Positions 35,322 to 47,672 of a DNA stretch of 64,000 nucleotides are shown here, piece after piece. The stretch comes from Ovis canadensis (taxonomy: Eukaryota; Chordata; Mammalia; Artiodactyla; Bovidae). Position 1 is the first letter of the stretch; the number at the start of each line of letters is the position of its first letter. The DNA is taken from contig NC_091255.1 of the NCBI RefSeq assembly GCF_042477335.2, positions 12,440,501-12,504,500 on the forward strand. Reading direction: 5' to 3'. The translations under genes and the position numbers were made by a program. The notes below the pieces were generated by a model. The model was not told the origin of the DNA, did not search any database, and saw nothing but the letters and a program-made list of their open reading frames with translations.

Positions 35322-35620
35322 TTTTCCTTTTTATTTTAGATTTGTTTTGGATTGAGATAACATTGGTTTACAACATTATAGAAATTTCATGTGTACAACA
35401 TTATATTTTTACTTCTGTACACCCTACAGCATGCTCACCATCAAAAGCTGAGTTTCTATTTGTCACCATTGAGTGATCCCTTTTACCCATTTCCCCCTCC
35501 CCCGGCCTCTTCCCCTGTGGTAATATCTACTCTGTTCTCTGTATTTATGTTTGTTTTTGTTTGGTTTGATTCAACCATTTTTATACATAAAGGGTGACAT
35601 ACTTCTGTTGAAATGATCTA
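35322..35620 (-). mobile_element. L1 LINE 3' UTR
   Basis: Antisense 3' end of an older artiodactyl L1: 'ggattgagataacattggtt', 'gaaatttcatgtgtacaaca', 'tttctatttgtcaccattga', 'tccccctcccccggcctctt' and 'ctctgttctctgtatttatg'. Confidence 0.75.
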
Positions 35621-36544
35621 TCCCTTTATTTTTCCCCTTCTCATTATTTCAGTGTGCTATTAAACACAGTCACGTAATTAGACGGATTTAATTCAAAGGG
35701 AAATAAACAAACAGAAAAGCAGGAATTTGAAGTTATCCTTACTAAAAAATCAGTATTTAGAGCCCCTGAATACCTTGAAACATATAATTAACATTCACAA
35801 TAATTATACAATATACTTAATTTGTGTTTTGAAAGAAATGAAGCATTGTAATTAGATTTGAGCTTCAAAAAAAGGTACACAGACATATTTATTTTCTATT
35901 CAGTCCTGCATTATGCAAACTACCTTGTTATTCTAAGTGCTTCCTTAAAATGACCCTGCCCCCATAGAAATGCTGTCATCAGAAAAAAAACTAATAGAAA
36001 GCAAGCAGCCCTTGCCTCAAGAGCATCTCGTTTTTATCTCCACACAAAGCTACAGTTATGTTAATAACCTGGTGGTCTGAAGCAATTCTATTAGGTGATG
36101 ACATCCACTTCCATGAAGCTTTTGTGATCAATCAGTCTCCTCAATTTGTTTGTATCACTGGCATTAAAGGCACCTCCTTCATGCTTTATTTCACCAACCT
36201 GGGAGGCCAGGCTTAAGAAGAACAGTCAGGATGGAGGTGAGAGAAGAAAAGCAAAGATGAAAAACATACAATAAAGGGTTTGGATGCTAAGAGATTGCAG
36301 ACAGGAATCCCAAATAATTCGTATGTCAAGAGAAGAACTATATGCACAGGACAATAAAAACAAGAAAAGCCTGTTCTAAAGAAGACCGCAGTGTATAACT
36401 ATGTATACTGCTGCCCATGATCCCTAAAACACAAACTAGCCATCACCAGTTCGCAGAATGTCATAACAAGTACTACATTAACAGAGTGGTCAGATTTAAG
36501 GGCCCCATGAGTGTTTCTAAAACATCTGTTTCAGAAGACCTTCA
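35621..36544. other. Anonymous sequence, nothing recognised
   Basis: AT-rich, complex sequence without a recognised family. No exon supported. Confidence 0.4.
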
Positions 36545-39500
36545 GAATGGCAGAGGAATAGGATGGGAGAACACCTTCTCCCTCACAATTATATTAAAAA
36601 ATCACCTACATGTAGAACAACTCCCACAGAACATCTTTTGAATGCTGGCAGAGGGCCTCAGACTTCCAGAAAGGCAAGTCAATTTCATTGGAGTTAGGTA
36701 GGGAAAAGGAGACAAATTATTTTGGGATGGGTAACTGAACCCTGGAGAAGGGAGACATGAGGAGAGGAGGTTTCCACACATAGGGAACCCCCTCATAGAC
36801 AGATCAGAGAAGCTTTGAAACCTCAAAGGAGAGAACAGTGAGACGTGCTCTGAAGGCAAAATGGAGAAAACTTACCACAGAGATTGCGCTGAAGGGTACT
36901 TCCCAACCGAGAAGCAGCTCTTGTGCTCACATCTGCCTGCAGCCAGCGGGGTGCTGGGTGTGGCAGTGCGGGCTTCAGGAATGCGGCCTCAGAGAGAGGA
37001 CTGGGGCTGACTCCCTTTCAGATACCCTGAGAGGGCTGGCCCAGCACAGCAGAGGCAGACCAGGAAAACTGTGGGTCCACCAGAAAAACAAAGGATCATT
37101 CTTGTAGGAAGACTGTAACTCTGCACTTTGAGTGCAGGAGCTCACAGAAAAAGGGAACGCACACAAGTGAATGCTGAAAAAGAGCTAGCCAGCTGTGGGC
37201 TGCAGGGCCAGAGGCAGAGAGGCAGCATGGTGCCAGAGGTAGAAGACAGGAGACTGCTACAATCTTGGCTCCAGAGACTGCAACTACCCCCCAGCTATCT
37301 TTGGGGAACCTGTCTTCTTGGGAACCTGAGTGACTTGGGTCTGCCAAAGGCCCCACAATCCAGGGCCAGCTCCCCTGGGGAGGCATGACTCTCTTTAGAT
37401 TGTGGCAACCTTGGCCCAGTCTCCCTGACCTTTCCCCATACACCCCAGTAGCATCTCCTAAACCTGTCTCTCTCCCTGGTGCAACTGACCAAGTAAGCCC
37501 AAATAAGCAGCTAGTTTCATCTCCTTGTGTCTGGTGGTCAAGACATGCGAGAGAGACAAAAAAGCAAAGGTGGGCCCAAAACAAATGTGGAACACAGGGG
37601 CTGCATGAGCAAAGTAAGGAAGGGGAAACCTTCCCAGAAATTATAGCTGCAGTGGTTTAAATTCCAGCATTTAGCCTGAAGCTGCACCTTAGAGGCAATT
37701 GTAGAGTTTGAGAGAAAGCACAATATGGAACAAGATAAGACCTCAGTCTGAGTATACCCCCACACTGCCCACAACAGAGTCAGAGACCTTCCTAGGTATA
37801 TTGGAGGACTTTCTGAGTAGGCAAATCAAATGGAGAAGGAAAGTGAAGAAATTACTGGGGCATTCCTCTCACTACCACACTCTGTATTCCCTCCCTCTTT
37901 TCTCTGCCTTTTTATTTCTTTTCTCCACCTTTTTATTTCTTTTCTCATATTGTCCTAATCTGGTTCTTTATTACTCCTTTAATTTTTATTTTCTATAACC
38001 TACCTTTTTCTCTTAAAAATACACTTGCTTTTATAAATAAATTTCATGTTCTTGATTTTTATTTTAGATGTTTCTTATTTTGTGAATCCAATTTTTTCCT
38101 TGTTTTTTGCTTTTTTATCTTTTGTTTTTGACTTTGTATCTCTGTAAGTCAACTAATAATTTTTAGTGTCTGTTTTCATTTAGGGATTTGATTATTTGCT
38201 TGATTGCTCTCTTTGACTCTTCTTTTTATCTTTTTTATTCTCTCTTTCTCCTTTTTCCCCTCATTTCTTTTCTATGTGTGCCAGTCTTTGGGTGATCTTG
38301 GCTGTTGAGGGTTATTTCACCAATAGTCAAGGGTTTTGTCTTCTATGCTGTGTGGCCAGTGAAATTTTGATGCTACAGTAAATGGTCAGGCTTGAACTCC
38401 AGAGGCAGCAAACTGGACCCCAGGAATTTGGACAACTAGAGAAATCCTAACTCCATAGAATAATAAAACCACAAAGAACATTAATAGGTGAGAGCCCTCC
38501 CAAAGGCCTCCATCTCAACATGTATATAAAGCCACAGCCAAAAGCCAGCAAGCACCAGTGGGGGAGACCCTACATCAATCCTCCAGCAAAATAGGAGCAC
38601 AACCCTGTGCATTACCAGGCAGGCTGCCCTAAGCCATACTGAACCCATGGACACTTCAAAACATACTACCGGACTTGTTACTACCCTTCAGAGAGACAAA
38701 AATTAGCTCCATCCAATCAGAAAATAAGCACAAATCCCCCCAACCAGGAAACCTTCACACATTATCAGTCCAATCCCACCCAAGGGAGGCAGACTCCACA
38801 ATGGAGGGGAAAAACAACCTTCTACCCTCCAGAAAGAAGACCCTAAATGCAGTAAATTAAACAAAATGAGAAGACAGAGAAACATCCAGTAAATAAAGGA
38901 CCATGGTAAAACCCCACAAGACCAAACAAATGCAGAAGAAATAGGCAATCTACATGAAAAAGTATTCAGAGTAATGATAATAAAATGGAGGCATTGATAG
39001 ACTAGAGGTACACACTGAGAAAAGGCAAGAAATGTTTAACAAGAACATAGAAGAATTAAAAAATAAACAATCAACAAAGAACACAATAACTGAGATTAAA
39101 AATACAATGGAGGGAAATCACAGTAGAGTAACTGAGGCAGAAGAATATATAAGTGAACTGGAAGATAGAATGGTGGAAATCATGTGTTCTGAAACAACAC
39201 AGTAAAGAAAAAAGAATAAAAAGTAATGAGAACAGCCTTAGAGAACTACAGGACAACATTAAAAGTAACAACATTTGAATCATTGGGTTTCCAAATTGAA
39301 AATTTCCCTAAAATGGGAAAGGAAATAGCCACCCAAGTCGAGGAAATCCAAAGAGTTCCATACAAGATAAACCCAAGGACAAACATGCCAGACACACATT
39401 AATCAAACTAACAAAAATTAAACACAAAGAACAAATATTAAAAGCATCCAGGGAAAAGCAACAAATAACATAAAAGGGAATCCCCATAAGGGAAACAGCT

Positions 39501-39686
39501 GATCTTTCAATAGAAACTCTTCAGGCCAGAAGGGAATGACAGGACATACTTAAAGAGATGAAAGAGAAAAAACCTACAATCAAGATTACTCTACCCAGCA
39601 AGAATCTCATTCAGATTCAAAGGAGAAATTAAAAGCTTTACTGACAAGCAAAAGTTAAGAGAATTCAGCACCACTAAACCACCTCT

Positions 39687-39712
39687 GACTAAAGCGATTT
39701 AGCAGCAGCAGC
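39687..39712 (+). mobile_element. 26-bp SINE tail with perfect 11-bp TSD
   Basis: Only the extreme 3' end of a Bov-A2-type SINE ('gactaaagcgatttagcag' plus AGC repeats; the family reads gactgaagcgacttagcagc). The 11-mer aaaccacctct flanks it at 39676-39686 and 39713-39723. Removing one copy and the insert restores continuous L1 ORF1 sequence. Confidence 0.93.
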
Positions 39713-39769
39713 AAACCACCTCTACAACAAATGCTAAAGGAACTTCTTTAGACAGGAAACACAAAAAGA

Positions 39770-39962
39770 AGAGGCCTAGGTGTGACTAGAGGTAAAGAAT
39801 CTTCCTGCCAGTGCAGGAGATGCAAGAGACATGGTTTTGATCCTTGGGTTAGGAAGATCCCCAGAAGGAGGAAATGGCAACCTGCTCCAGTATTCTTGCT
39901 TTGAAAATTCCATGGGGTCACACAAAGAGTTGAACATGACTGAGCAACTGAGCACACACAAA
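39770..39962 (+). mobile_element. Bov-tA SINE in L1
   Basis: Forward SINE, from 'aggcctaggtgtgactagag' (degenerate head) to 'catgactgagcaactgagca'. It lies in the L1 spacer between ORF1 and ORF2; the L1 resumes with 'aaaacaaacccaaaacaata'. Confidence 0.9.
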
Positions 39963-39985
39963 AACAAACCCAAAACAATACAGCA

Positions 39986-40173
39986 AATTGTGTCCAGCTC
40001 TGCAGCCCTGTGGACTGTAGCCTACCAGGCTCCTCAGTCCATGGAATTTTTCAGCCAGCATACTGGAGTGGGTGTCATTTCCTTCTCCAGGGGATCTTTC
40101 TGACCCAGGGATTGAACCTAGGTCTCCTGCATTGCTGGAGACGCTTTACCATCTGAGCCACCAGGGAAGCCCA
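39986..40173 (-). mobile_element. Bov-tA SINE in L1
   Basis: Antisense SINE, 'tgtccagctctgcagccctg' to 'gccaccagggaagccc'. With the previous SINE it forms an inverted pair 23 bp apart, able to fold as a hairpin in RNA. Confidence 0.9.
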
Positions 40174-40404
40174 ACAGGATCATACATACCAACAACTACC
40201 ATAAATGTAAATGGGCTAAATCCTCCAACCAAAAGACATAGATTGGCTGAATGGGTACAAAAATAAGACTCCTATATGTACTGTCTAAAGAAACTCACCC
40301 CAGACCTAGGGACACATACAGACTGGAAGTGAGGAGCTGGAAAGAGATATTCCATGCAAATGAATGTCAAAAGAAAGCAGAAATAGCAATATCCATATCA
40401 AATA

Positions 40405-40737
40405 AAATTATTTTTGTTCAGTCACTCAGTCATGTCTGACTCTTTGCAACTCCATAGGCTGCAGCACACCAGGCTTCCCTATTCACTATCTCCTGGAGTT
40501 TGCTCAGGCTCACGTGCATTGAGTCAGTGATATCATCCAACCATTTCATCCTCTGTCACCCCCTTCTCCTCTTGCCTTTAATCTCTCCAAGTATCCCATT
40601 CTTTTCCAATGAGTTAACTCTTTGGATCAAGTGTCCAAAGTATTGGAGCTTCAGTCCTTCCAATGGATATTCTTGGTTGATTTTCTTTAGGATTGACTGG
40701 TTTGATCTCCTTGATATCCAAGGGACTTTTAAGAGTC
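40405..40737 (-). mobile_element. BovB LINE 3' fragment in L1
   Basis: Antisense BovB tail, 'ttgttcagtcactcagtcat' to 'caagggacttttaagagtc'. The L1 sequence around it ('tcaaataaaat' left, 'gtaaaataaac' right) suggests a short A/T-rich target-site duplication near aataaa. Confidence 0.9.
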
Positions 40738-41016
40738 AGGTAAAATAAACTTTATAATAAAGACTATTACAAGAGACAAAGAAGGACACTACATAAGGAT
40801 CAAAGGATCAATCTAAGAAGAAGATATAACAATTATAAATATATATACACCCAACATAGGAGACCCTCAATACATAAGGCAAATGCTAACACCTATTGAT
40901 GTTAACAATAGGGAAATTTATGATAACAAAATAATAATAGGGAATTTAATATCCCATTTACATCAATGGACAGATTATACAGACAGAAAATTAATAAGGA
41001 AACACAGGCTTTAAAG

Positions 41017-41266
41017 GATGCTTTCAAACTGTGGGCTTCCCTAGTGGTTTAAAAAGTAAAGAATTCACCCTCAGTGTGGGAGAATTGGGTTCTATCCCTG
41101 GGTTGGGAAGACCCCATGGAGAAGGAAACAGTTATCCATTCCAGTATCCTTACCTGGAGAATTCCATGAATTGCATAGTCCATGGGGCCTCAAAGAGTTG
41201 GACATGAATGAGCAACTTTCACTTTCAGTTTCACACTGTGGGGCTGGAGCAGATGCTTGAGAGTGT
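41017..41266 (+). mobile_element. Small BovB patch split by a SINE, at an L1 deletion
   Basis: 'gatgctttcaaactgtgg' (from 41018) and 'gctggagcagatgcttgaga' (from 41243) read as one BovB stretch (family: gatgcttttgaactgtggtg, then ctggagaagactcttgagag). A SINE with approximate TSD tttcaMactgtggg (41022-41035 and 41229-41242) splits it. The patch sits exactly where a large part of L1 ORF2 is missing. Confidence 0.6.
41033..41228 (+). mobile_element. Bov-tA SINE
   Basis: Forward SINE from 'gggcttccctagtggtttaa' to 'aatgagcaactttcactttc', complete or nearly so, with a target-site duplication in BovB-like sequence. Confidence 0.92.
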
Positions 41267-41270
41267 AGGA

Positions 41271-41319
41271 AACAGGATCCAAAAGCAGGATCCAACAACA
41301 GGATCCAAAAACAGGATCC
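41271..41319. repeat. 13-bp minisatellite (AGGATCCAAMAAC) x4
   Basis: Four near-perfect 13-bp units, each with ggatcc, directly before L1 sequence 'taaaaagatcctatataatg'. The L1 family reads about 'aacagaatccaacaac' here, so the array seems to have grown from L1 sequence at the deletion edge. Confidence 0.9.
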
Positions 41320-43385
41320 AATTAAAAAGATCCTATATAATGATCAAGTAGGCTTTATTCCAGGGATGCAATGATTCTTTAGCAAATCAATCAATTGATG
41401 TACCATATTAACTAATTGAAAGATTTAAAAGATATGATTATCTCAATAGACACAGAGAAAGCTTCTGAAAAAAATTCAACAACCATTTATAATAAAAGCT
41501 CTCCAGGAAGTAAGCATAGAAGGAACATACCTCAGCATAATAAAGCACATGTATGACAAACCCACAAAAATATTGTTCTCAATGGCTAAAAATTGACAGC
41601 ATTTATTCTAAAACCAGGAACAAGACAAGGGTGCAAATTCTCATCAGTCTTATTCAACATAATTTTGGAAGTCCTAGCCACAGTAATCAAAACAAAAAGG
41701 AATAAAAAGAATCCAGATTGAAAAAGAAGAACTAAAACTCTCACTGTTTGCAAATGATGTGATTCTTTACATAAGAAACCCAAAAGACACCACCAGAAAA
41801 TTTCTAGAACTAATCATTAAATACAGTAAGTTGTAGGATATAAAATTAATACACAGAAATCCCCTATACACTAACAATGAAAGACCAGAAAGAGAAATCA
41901 AGGAAACAATCTCATTCACCATTTCAACAATAAAAAAAATAAAATATTTAGAAATAAAATTACCTAAAGAAACAAAAGACCTACATATAGAAAACTATAA
42001 GATGCTGATGAAAGAAATTAAAAATGATATAAGCAGATGGAAAGATATTCCATGATCCTGGGTTGGAAGAGTCAATGTTGTGAAAATAACTATACTACGG
42101 AAAGCAATCTATAGATTCAGTGTGATCCCGATCAAACTAACAATGGTATTTTTCATAGAACTAGAACAAATAATTTCACAATTTGTGTGGAAACACAAAA
42201 GACCCCAAATAGCCAATGAAATCTTGAGAAAGAAGAATGGAGCTGGAGGAATCAACCTGACTGATTTCAGGCTTTACTGCAAAGCTACAGTCATCAAACA
42301 GTATAGTATGGAACAAAAATAGAAATATAGACCAATGGAACAAGTAGAAAGACTGGAGATCAATCCATGCCTCTATGAGCACCTTATCTTTGACAAAGGA
42401 AACAAAATATACAATGGAGAAAAGACAGTCTCTTCAATAACTGGTACTGGGAAAACTGGCAGCTACAGGTAGAAGAATGAAATTAGAATACTTCCTAACA
42501 CCATACACAAAAATAAACTCAAACTGGATTAAAGACCTAAATTTAAGACCAGAAACTATAAAACTCTTGGAGGAAAACATAGGTAGAACACTCTTTGACA
42601 TACACCACAGCAAGAGCTTCTATGATCCACTTCATAAAGTAATGAATATAAAAACAAAAATAAACAAATAGGACCTAACTAAACTTAACACTTTTGCACA
42701 ACAAAGGAAATTATAAGCAAGATGAAAAGATAGTCCTCAGAATGGGAGAAAATAATAGCAAATGAAACAATTGATAATGAACTAATTTCCAAAATAATCA
42801 ACAGCTCAAAAATCTCAATATTAGAAAAAACAAACCAATCAAAAAGTGGGCAAGAGACCTAAACAGACATTTCTCCAAAAAAGACATACAGATGGCTAAT
42901 AAACATGAAGAGATGCTCAACATCACTCATTATTCGAGAAATGGATAGTGACATACCATCTCATACTAATCAGAATAGCCATACTCAAAAGTACAGACAA
43001 TAAATGATGGAGAGGGTGTGGAGAAAAGGGAACCCTTTTGCACTCTTTGTGGGAATGCAAATTTATACAGCCACTATGGAAAACAGTATGGAGAATCCTT
43101 AAAAAACTAGAAATAAAACTACCATATGACCCAGTAAATACCACTACTGGGTATATTCCCTGAGGAAACCATAATTTAAAGAGACATATATACTCCATTG
43201 TTCATTGCTGCACTGTTTACAATAGCTAGGACATGGATTCAACCTAGATGTCCATGGACAGATGGATGGATAAAGAAGTATGTACATATGTATATATGCC
43301 ATGAATACATATGGGTACACATATGGAATGTATATATGAATATACATATGGAATGGATAAAGGTACATATAATCACTGGAGTATT

Positions 43386-45127
43386 CGGTTCAGTTCAGTT
43401 CAGTCTCGCTCAGTTGTGTCTGACTCTTTGTGACCCCATGAATCGCAGCACGCCAGGCCTCCCTGTCTATCACCAATTCCCAGAGTTCACCCAAACTCAT
43501 GTGCATCGAGTTGGTGATGCCATCCAGCCATCTCATCCTCTGTTGTCCCCTTCTCCTCCTGCCCCCAATCCCTCTCAGCATCAGGGTCTTTTCCAGTGAG
43601 TCAACTCTTTGCATGAGGTGGCCAGAGTATTGGAGTTTCATCCTCAGCATCAGTCCTTCCAATGAACACCCAGGACTGATCTCCTTTAGAATGGACTGGT
43701 TGGATCTCCTTGTAGTCCAAGGGACTCTCAAGAGTCTTCTCCAACACCACAGTTCAAAAGCATCAATTCTTCGGTGCTCAGCTTTCTTCACAGTGCAACT
43801 CTCACATCCATACACGACCACTGGAAAAACCATAGCCTTGACTAGATGGACCTTTGTTGGCAAAATGTCTCTAACTTTTAATATGCTATCTAGGTTGGTC
43901 ATAACTTTAATTCCAAGGAGTAAGTGTCTTTTGATTTCATGGCTGCAGTCACCATCTGCAGTGATTTTGGAGCCCCCAAAAATAAAGTTTAACACTGTTT
44001 CCCCATTTCCCATGAAATAATGGGACCAGATGCCATGATCTTCATTTTCTGAATGTTGAGGTTTAAGCCAACTTTTTCACTCTCCTCTTTCACTTTCATC
44101 AGGAGGCTTTTTAGTCCCTCTTCACTTTCTGCCATAAGGGTGGTGTCATCTGCATACCTGAGGTTATTGATATTTCTCCCGGTAATCTCCATTCTAGCTT
44201 GTGCTTCTTCCTGCTCAGCGTTTCTCATGATGTACTCTGCATATTAAGTTAAATAAGCAGAGTGACAATATACAGCCTTGATGTACTCCTTTTCCTATTT
44301 GGAACCAGTCTGTTGTTCCATGTCCATTCTAATTGTTGCTTTCTGACCTGCATATAGGTTTCTCAAGAGGCAGGTCAGGTGGTCTGGTATTCCCACCTCT
44401 TTCAGAATTTTCCGCAGTTTATTGTGATCCACATAGTCAAAGGCTTTGGCATAGCCAATAAAGCAGAAATAGATGGTTTTCTGGGACTAGATTGCTTTTT
44501 CCATCATCCAGCAGATGTTGGCAATTTGATCTCTGGTTCCTCTGCCTTTTCTAAAACCAGCTTGAACATCAGGAATTTCACGGTTCACATATTGCTGAAG
44601 CCTGGCTTGGAGGATTTTGAGCATTACTTTACTAGCATGTGAGATGAGTGCAATTGTGCGGTAGTTTGAGCATTCTTTGGCACTGTCTTTCTTTGGGATT
44701 GGAATGAAAACACATTTTCCAGTCCTGTGGCCACTGCTAAGTTTTCCAAATTTGCTGGCATATTGAGTGGAGCACTTTCACAGCATCATTTTTCAGGATT
44801 TGAAATAGCTCAGCTGGAATGCCATCACCTCCACTAGCTTTGTTTGTAGTGATGCTTTCTAAGGCCCACTTGACTTCACATTCCAGGATGTCTGACTCTA
44901 GGTGAGTGATCACACCATCGTGATTATCTAGGTTGTGAAGCTCTTTTTTGTACAGTTCTTCTGTGTATTCTTGCCACCTCTTCTTAATATCTTCTGCTTC
45001 TGTTAGGTCCATCCCATTTCTGTCCTTTATTGAGCCCATCTTTGCATGAAATGCTCCCTTAGTATCTCTAATTTTCTTGAAGAGATCTCTAGTGTTTCCC
45101 ATTCTGTTGTGTTCCTTTATTTCTTTA
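43386..45127 (-). mobile_element. BovB LINE, 1.74 kb, inserted in L1 3' part
   Basis: Antisense BovB from the tail ('cggttcagttcagttcagtc') through the ORF2 C-terminus, YADD (near 44146-44157), motif A (near 44440) and the linker, ending 'tcctttatttcttt'. Open pieces of 207 (43390-44013), 79 and 121 codons survive, broken by frameshifts. The L1 reads 'cactggagtatt' on the left and 'actcagctataaaaagg' on the right, which join to normal L1 sequence with at most 2 bp duplicated. Confidence 0.93.
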
Positions 45128-45480
45128 CTCAGCTATAAAAAGGAATTCATTTGATTTGGTTCTAATGAGGTGGATGAACCTAGAGCCTATTATACAAAGT
45201 GAAGTAAGTCAGAAAGAGAAAGACAAATTTAATATATTAATGCATATGTATGGCATCTGGAAAGGTGGTAGTGATGAACCTACCTACCGGACAGCAACAG
45301 AGATGCAGACATAGAGAACAGACTTGGATACAGTGGGGGAGAGCGAAGGTAGGGTAATTTGAGACAGTAGCGTGAGAGAGTAGAACTGGAACTTATACAG
45401 TACCATAAGAAAAGTAGATAGCCAGTGGAGATTTGCCCTTTGATACAAGGAATTCAAAGCAGGTGTTGTGACAACCTAGA

Positions 45481-45528
45481 GGGGAGGGAGGGAGGAGGTG
45501 GGAGGGAGAATTAAGAGGGAGGGGACAT
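45481..45528 (+). other. G-quadruplex-prone G tract of L1 3' UTR
   Basis: 'ggggagggagggaggaggtg' followed by 'ggagggag' and later 'gagggagggg' contains at least four runs of three or more G with short loops. L1 3' UTRs of mammals are known to carry such a purine tract. The same tract appears as its complement at 14221-14247. Confidence 0.7.
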
Positions 45529-45645
45529 ATATATATATATACGTCCCTATGGCTGATTCATGATGATGTAAGGCAGGAAACCATCACAATATTGTAAAGC
45601 AATTATCCTCCATTTAAAAATTAAATTAAATTAAAAAAAAATTTC

Positions 45646-47170
45646 TGTTTCATTCTCTTCTTCCATCCTGAGGCCAGACAGTTCACCATTGCAAATCCAT
45701 TGTTTCCAGAGAAATACAAATTGCTCTTTCAAGGAAGATTTTCAAATTAACCATTTCTTCTCTGAGCCTGACCTTGTGCTGTCTATAGCTAACAAAAAAC
45801 TTTTTGGTTTTGTAAATCACCCAGAACATAATTTACAAGAAATGTTACTGTAGTTTATTAAGGGTACCCTTTCACTTCTCATTTAGGGTGATTTTCAAAT
45901 TGTATTTTTATTATGCTTATGCTGACTTTTGTTTAAGAATTTCCAACAATTTAGCTAAATAGTTTAATAGTGGAGAGTCTAGAATACAGTATTTCTTTTG
46001 GAGAGCTGCTGCTTTTGGAGGCCTAAGGCTGTTTCAAATATCTCTATCTCAAAAGTGAAAGAGCCAAGGAGGAAGATTAAAAATACATTCAAGTTCGACA
46101 AAGAACTCAGTTTCCTTTCATTTAAAAACAGGATTCCAGCAGATACATTAAGTGTTTTCAGTGATACCAGAGTGAAATTTGTATATGATCAACTCAGCAA
46201 ATTCTAATACATTTTCATCAAATATTTAACACTTTGTCTGCCAATTAATAGTTGGACGTTGGTAACAAGAAATGTACTTGACAAAAATAAGCTCTAAGAG
46301 CCAAGTCAAGGAAAAGAATGCTTTTGTCTCAAGTAAATTGCCCTGAGGATAGATTAACTATACATAAAAAGAAATTGAAATTAGTTGTAAGTTCAACCCA
46401 GTTTTTGAGCCAGTTTTACAGAAACTTTAAATGTTCAAGTTTCCTCTCCTATAACTTCTTTTTTTTTTTTAATCTGATTTTGATGAGAATTAGAAGATGG
46501 ATTTAAAGAAGAAATACATTATTTTTTTCATATTGTACCTGGACCAATGATTCTGAAAACTCCTGAAGACCTGTGAAATAGCTGGATTGAACTTATGAGT
46601 AGATTAAAAAATATCTATCAGTGAACGAATATACTTCCATAATGTTATCAGCTTCAAAACCACATTAAGGGTGATACAGGGAATATTAGTAACCAAAAAA
46701 TATTGAAAGTCATTACAGAAGCTTGAATTTAGCCTTTTCTTTATCTGCCATTCATCAAATACATGAATATTTCTTCATGATTTTTCATTAACCATTCTAA
46801 TGATTCACTAGGCTCATCCTTGTTCTTAGTTACATTTACACTTGGGGAATAAAAATAGAGCTACAGATTTTTGCAAGAACAGTAATATTCTTAAATGACA
46901 AAATCACAATTTAATATAATATAAACTACTGCAGCAGTTGTATTCCACCACATCAAATAGACCTATTAGCCTTCTGCATTTTGTTTAGCTAATGGATAGT
47001 ATTGCCATATGCAGTTCATTTTGGTCATAACGCATTTCTTATTACATTTCTTAGCGTAGTGGGATGACTCCTTTTAATTTGAAAGAACATTTGAACAGTC
47101 TTATAGCAGACATTTTAATGGTTTATCTTTTAAGTTTCATTCATAGTTAAAAGTAAATGAAAATAAAATC
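45646..47170. other. 1.5 kb with no recognised repeat
   Basis: Complex AT-rich sequence. Short open frames (for example 45998-46207) have no family signature. A T run lies at 46459-46470. Nothing else supported. Confidence 0.4.
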
Positions 47171-47672
47171 TGTTCAGTTCAGTTCAGTTACTCAGTTACG
47201 TCCAACTCTTTGCAACATCACGGACTGAAGCATGCTAGGCTTCCCTGTCCATCACCAATTCCCCGAGCTTGCTCAAACTCACGTCCAGTCCATTGAGTGA
47301 TGCAATCTGACAATTTCAATCTCTGTCGTCCCCTTCTCCTCCTGCCCTTAATCTTTCCCAGCATCAGGGTCTTTTCTAGTGAGTCAGTCCTTCATGTCAG
47401 GTGGCCAAGTATTTGAGTTTCAGCTTCAGCATCAGTCCTTCCAGTGAATATTCAGGACTGATTTCCTTTATGATTGACTGTTTGATCTCCTTGCAGTCCA
47501 AGGGACTCTCAAGAGTCTTCTCCAAAACCACCGTTCAAAAGCATCAATTCTTCGGTGCTCAGCTTTCTTTATGGTCCAAGTCTCATATCCATATATGACT
47601 ACTGGAAAAACCATAGCCTTGACTATGTAGACCTTTGTTGGCAAAGAAATATCTCTGCTTTTTAATATGCTG
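47171..47672 (-). mobile_element. BovB LINE 3' end, 0.5 kb
   Basis: Antisense BovB from 'gttcagttcagttcagttac' to 'ctctgctttttaatatgctg'. It covers the C-terminal part of ORF2 and the tail. I see no clear target-site duplication. Confidence 0.92.

Larger units (their letters stand above)
36545..45645 (+). mobile_element. Ruminant L1 (L1-BT type), nearly full span, broken by nested insertions
   Basis: One forward L1. The 5' UTR is 36545-38500, starting 'cagaatggcagaggaatagg' and holding a T/C-rich tract at about 37880-38290. ORF1 remnant: about 38500-39770. ORF2 starts at 40174 ('ataccaacaactaccataaa'). Much of the endonuclease-RT span is deleted near 41017-41320. ORF2 then continues to 43385, and the 3' UTR is 45128-45645. 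The RT box FADD reads F-A-N-D (tttgcaaatgat, 41747-41758), so a catalytic Asp is lost. Stops and frameshifts abound. Inserted in it are a 26-bp SINE tail, three SINEs and two BovBs. Confidence 0.85.

Noticed and set aside
37096..37584. 162-codon antisense open frame
   Set aside because: It lies wholly in the GC-richer L1 5' UTR and shows no protein family features.
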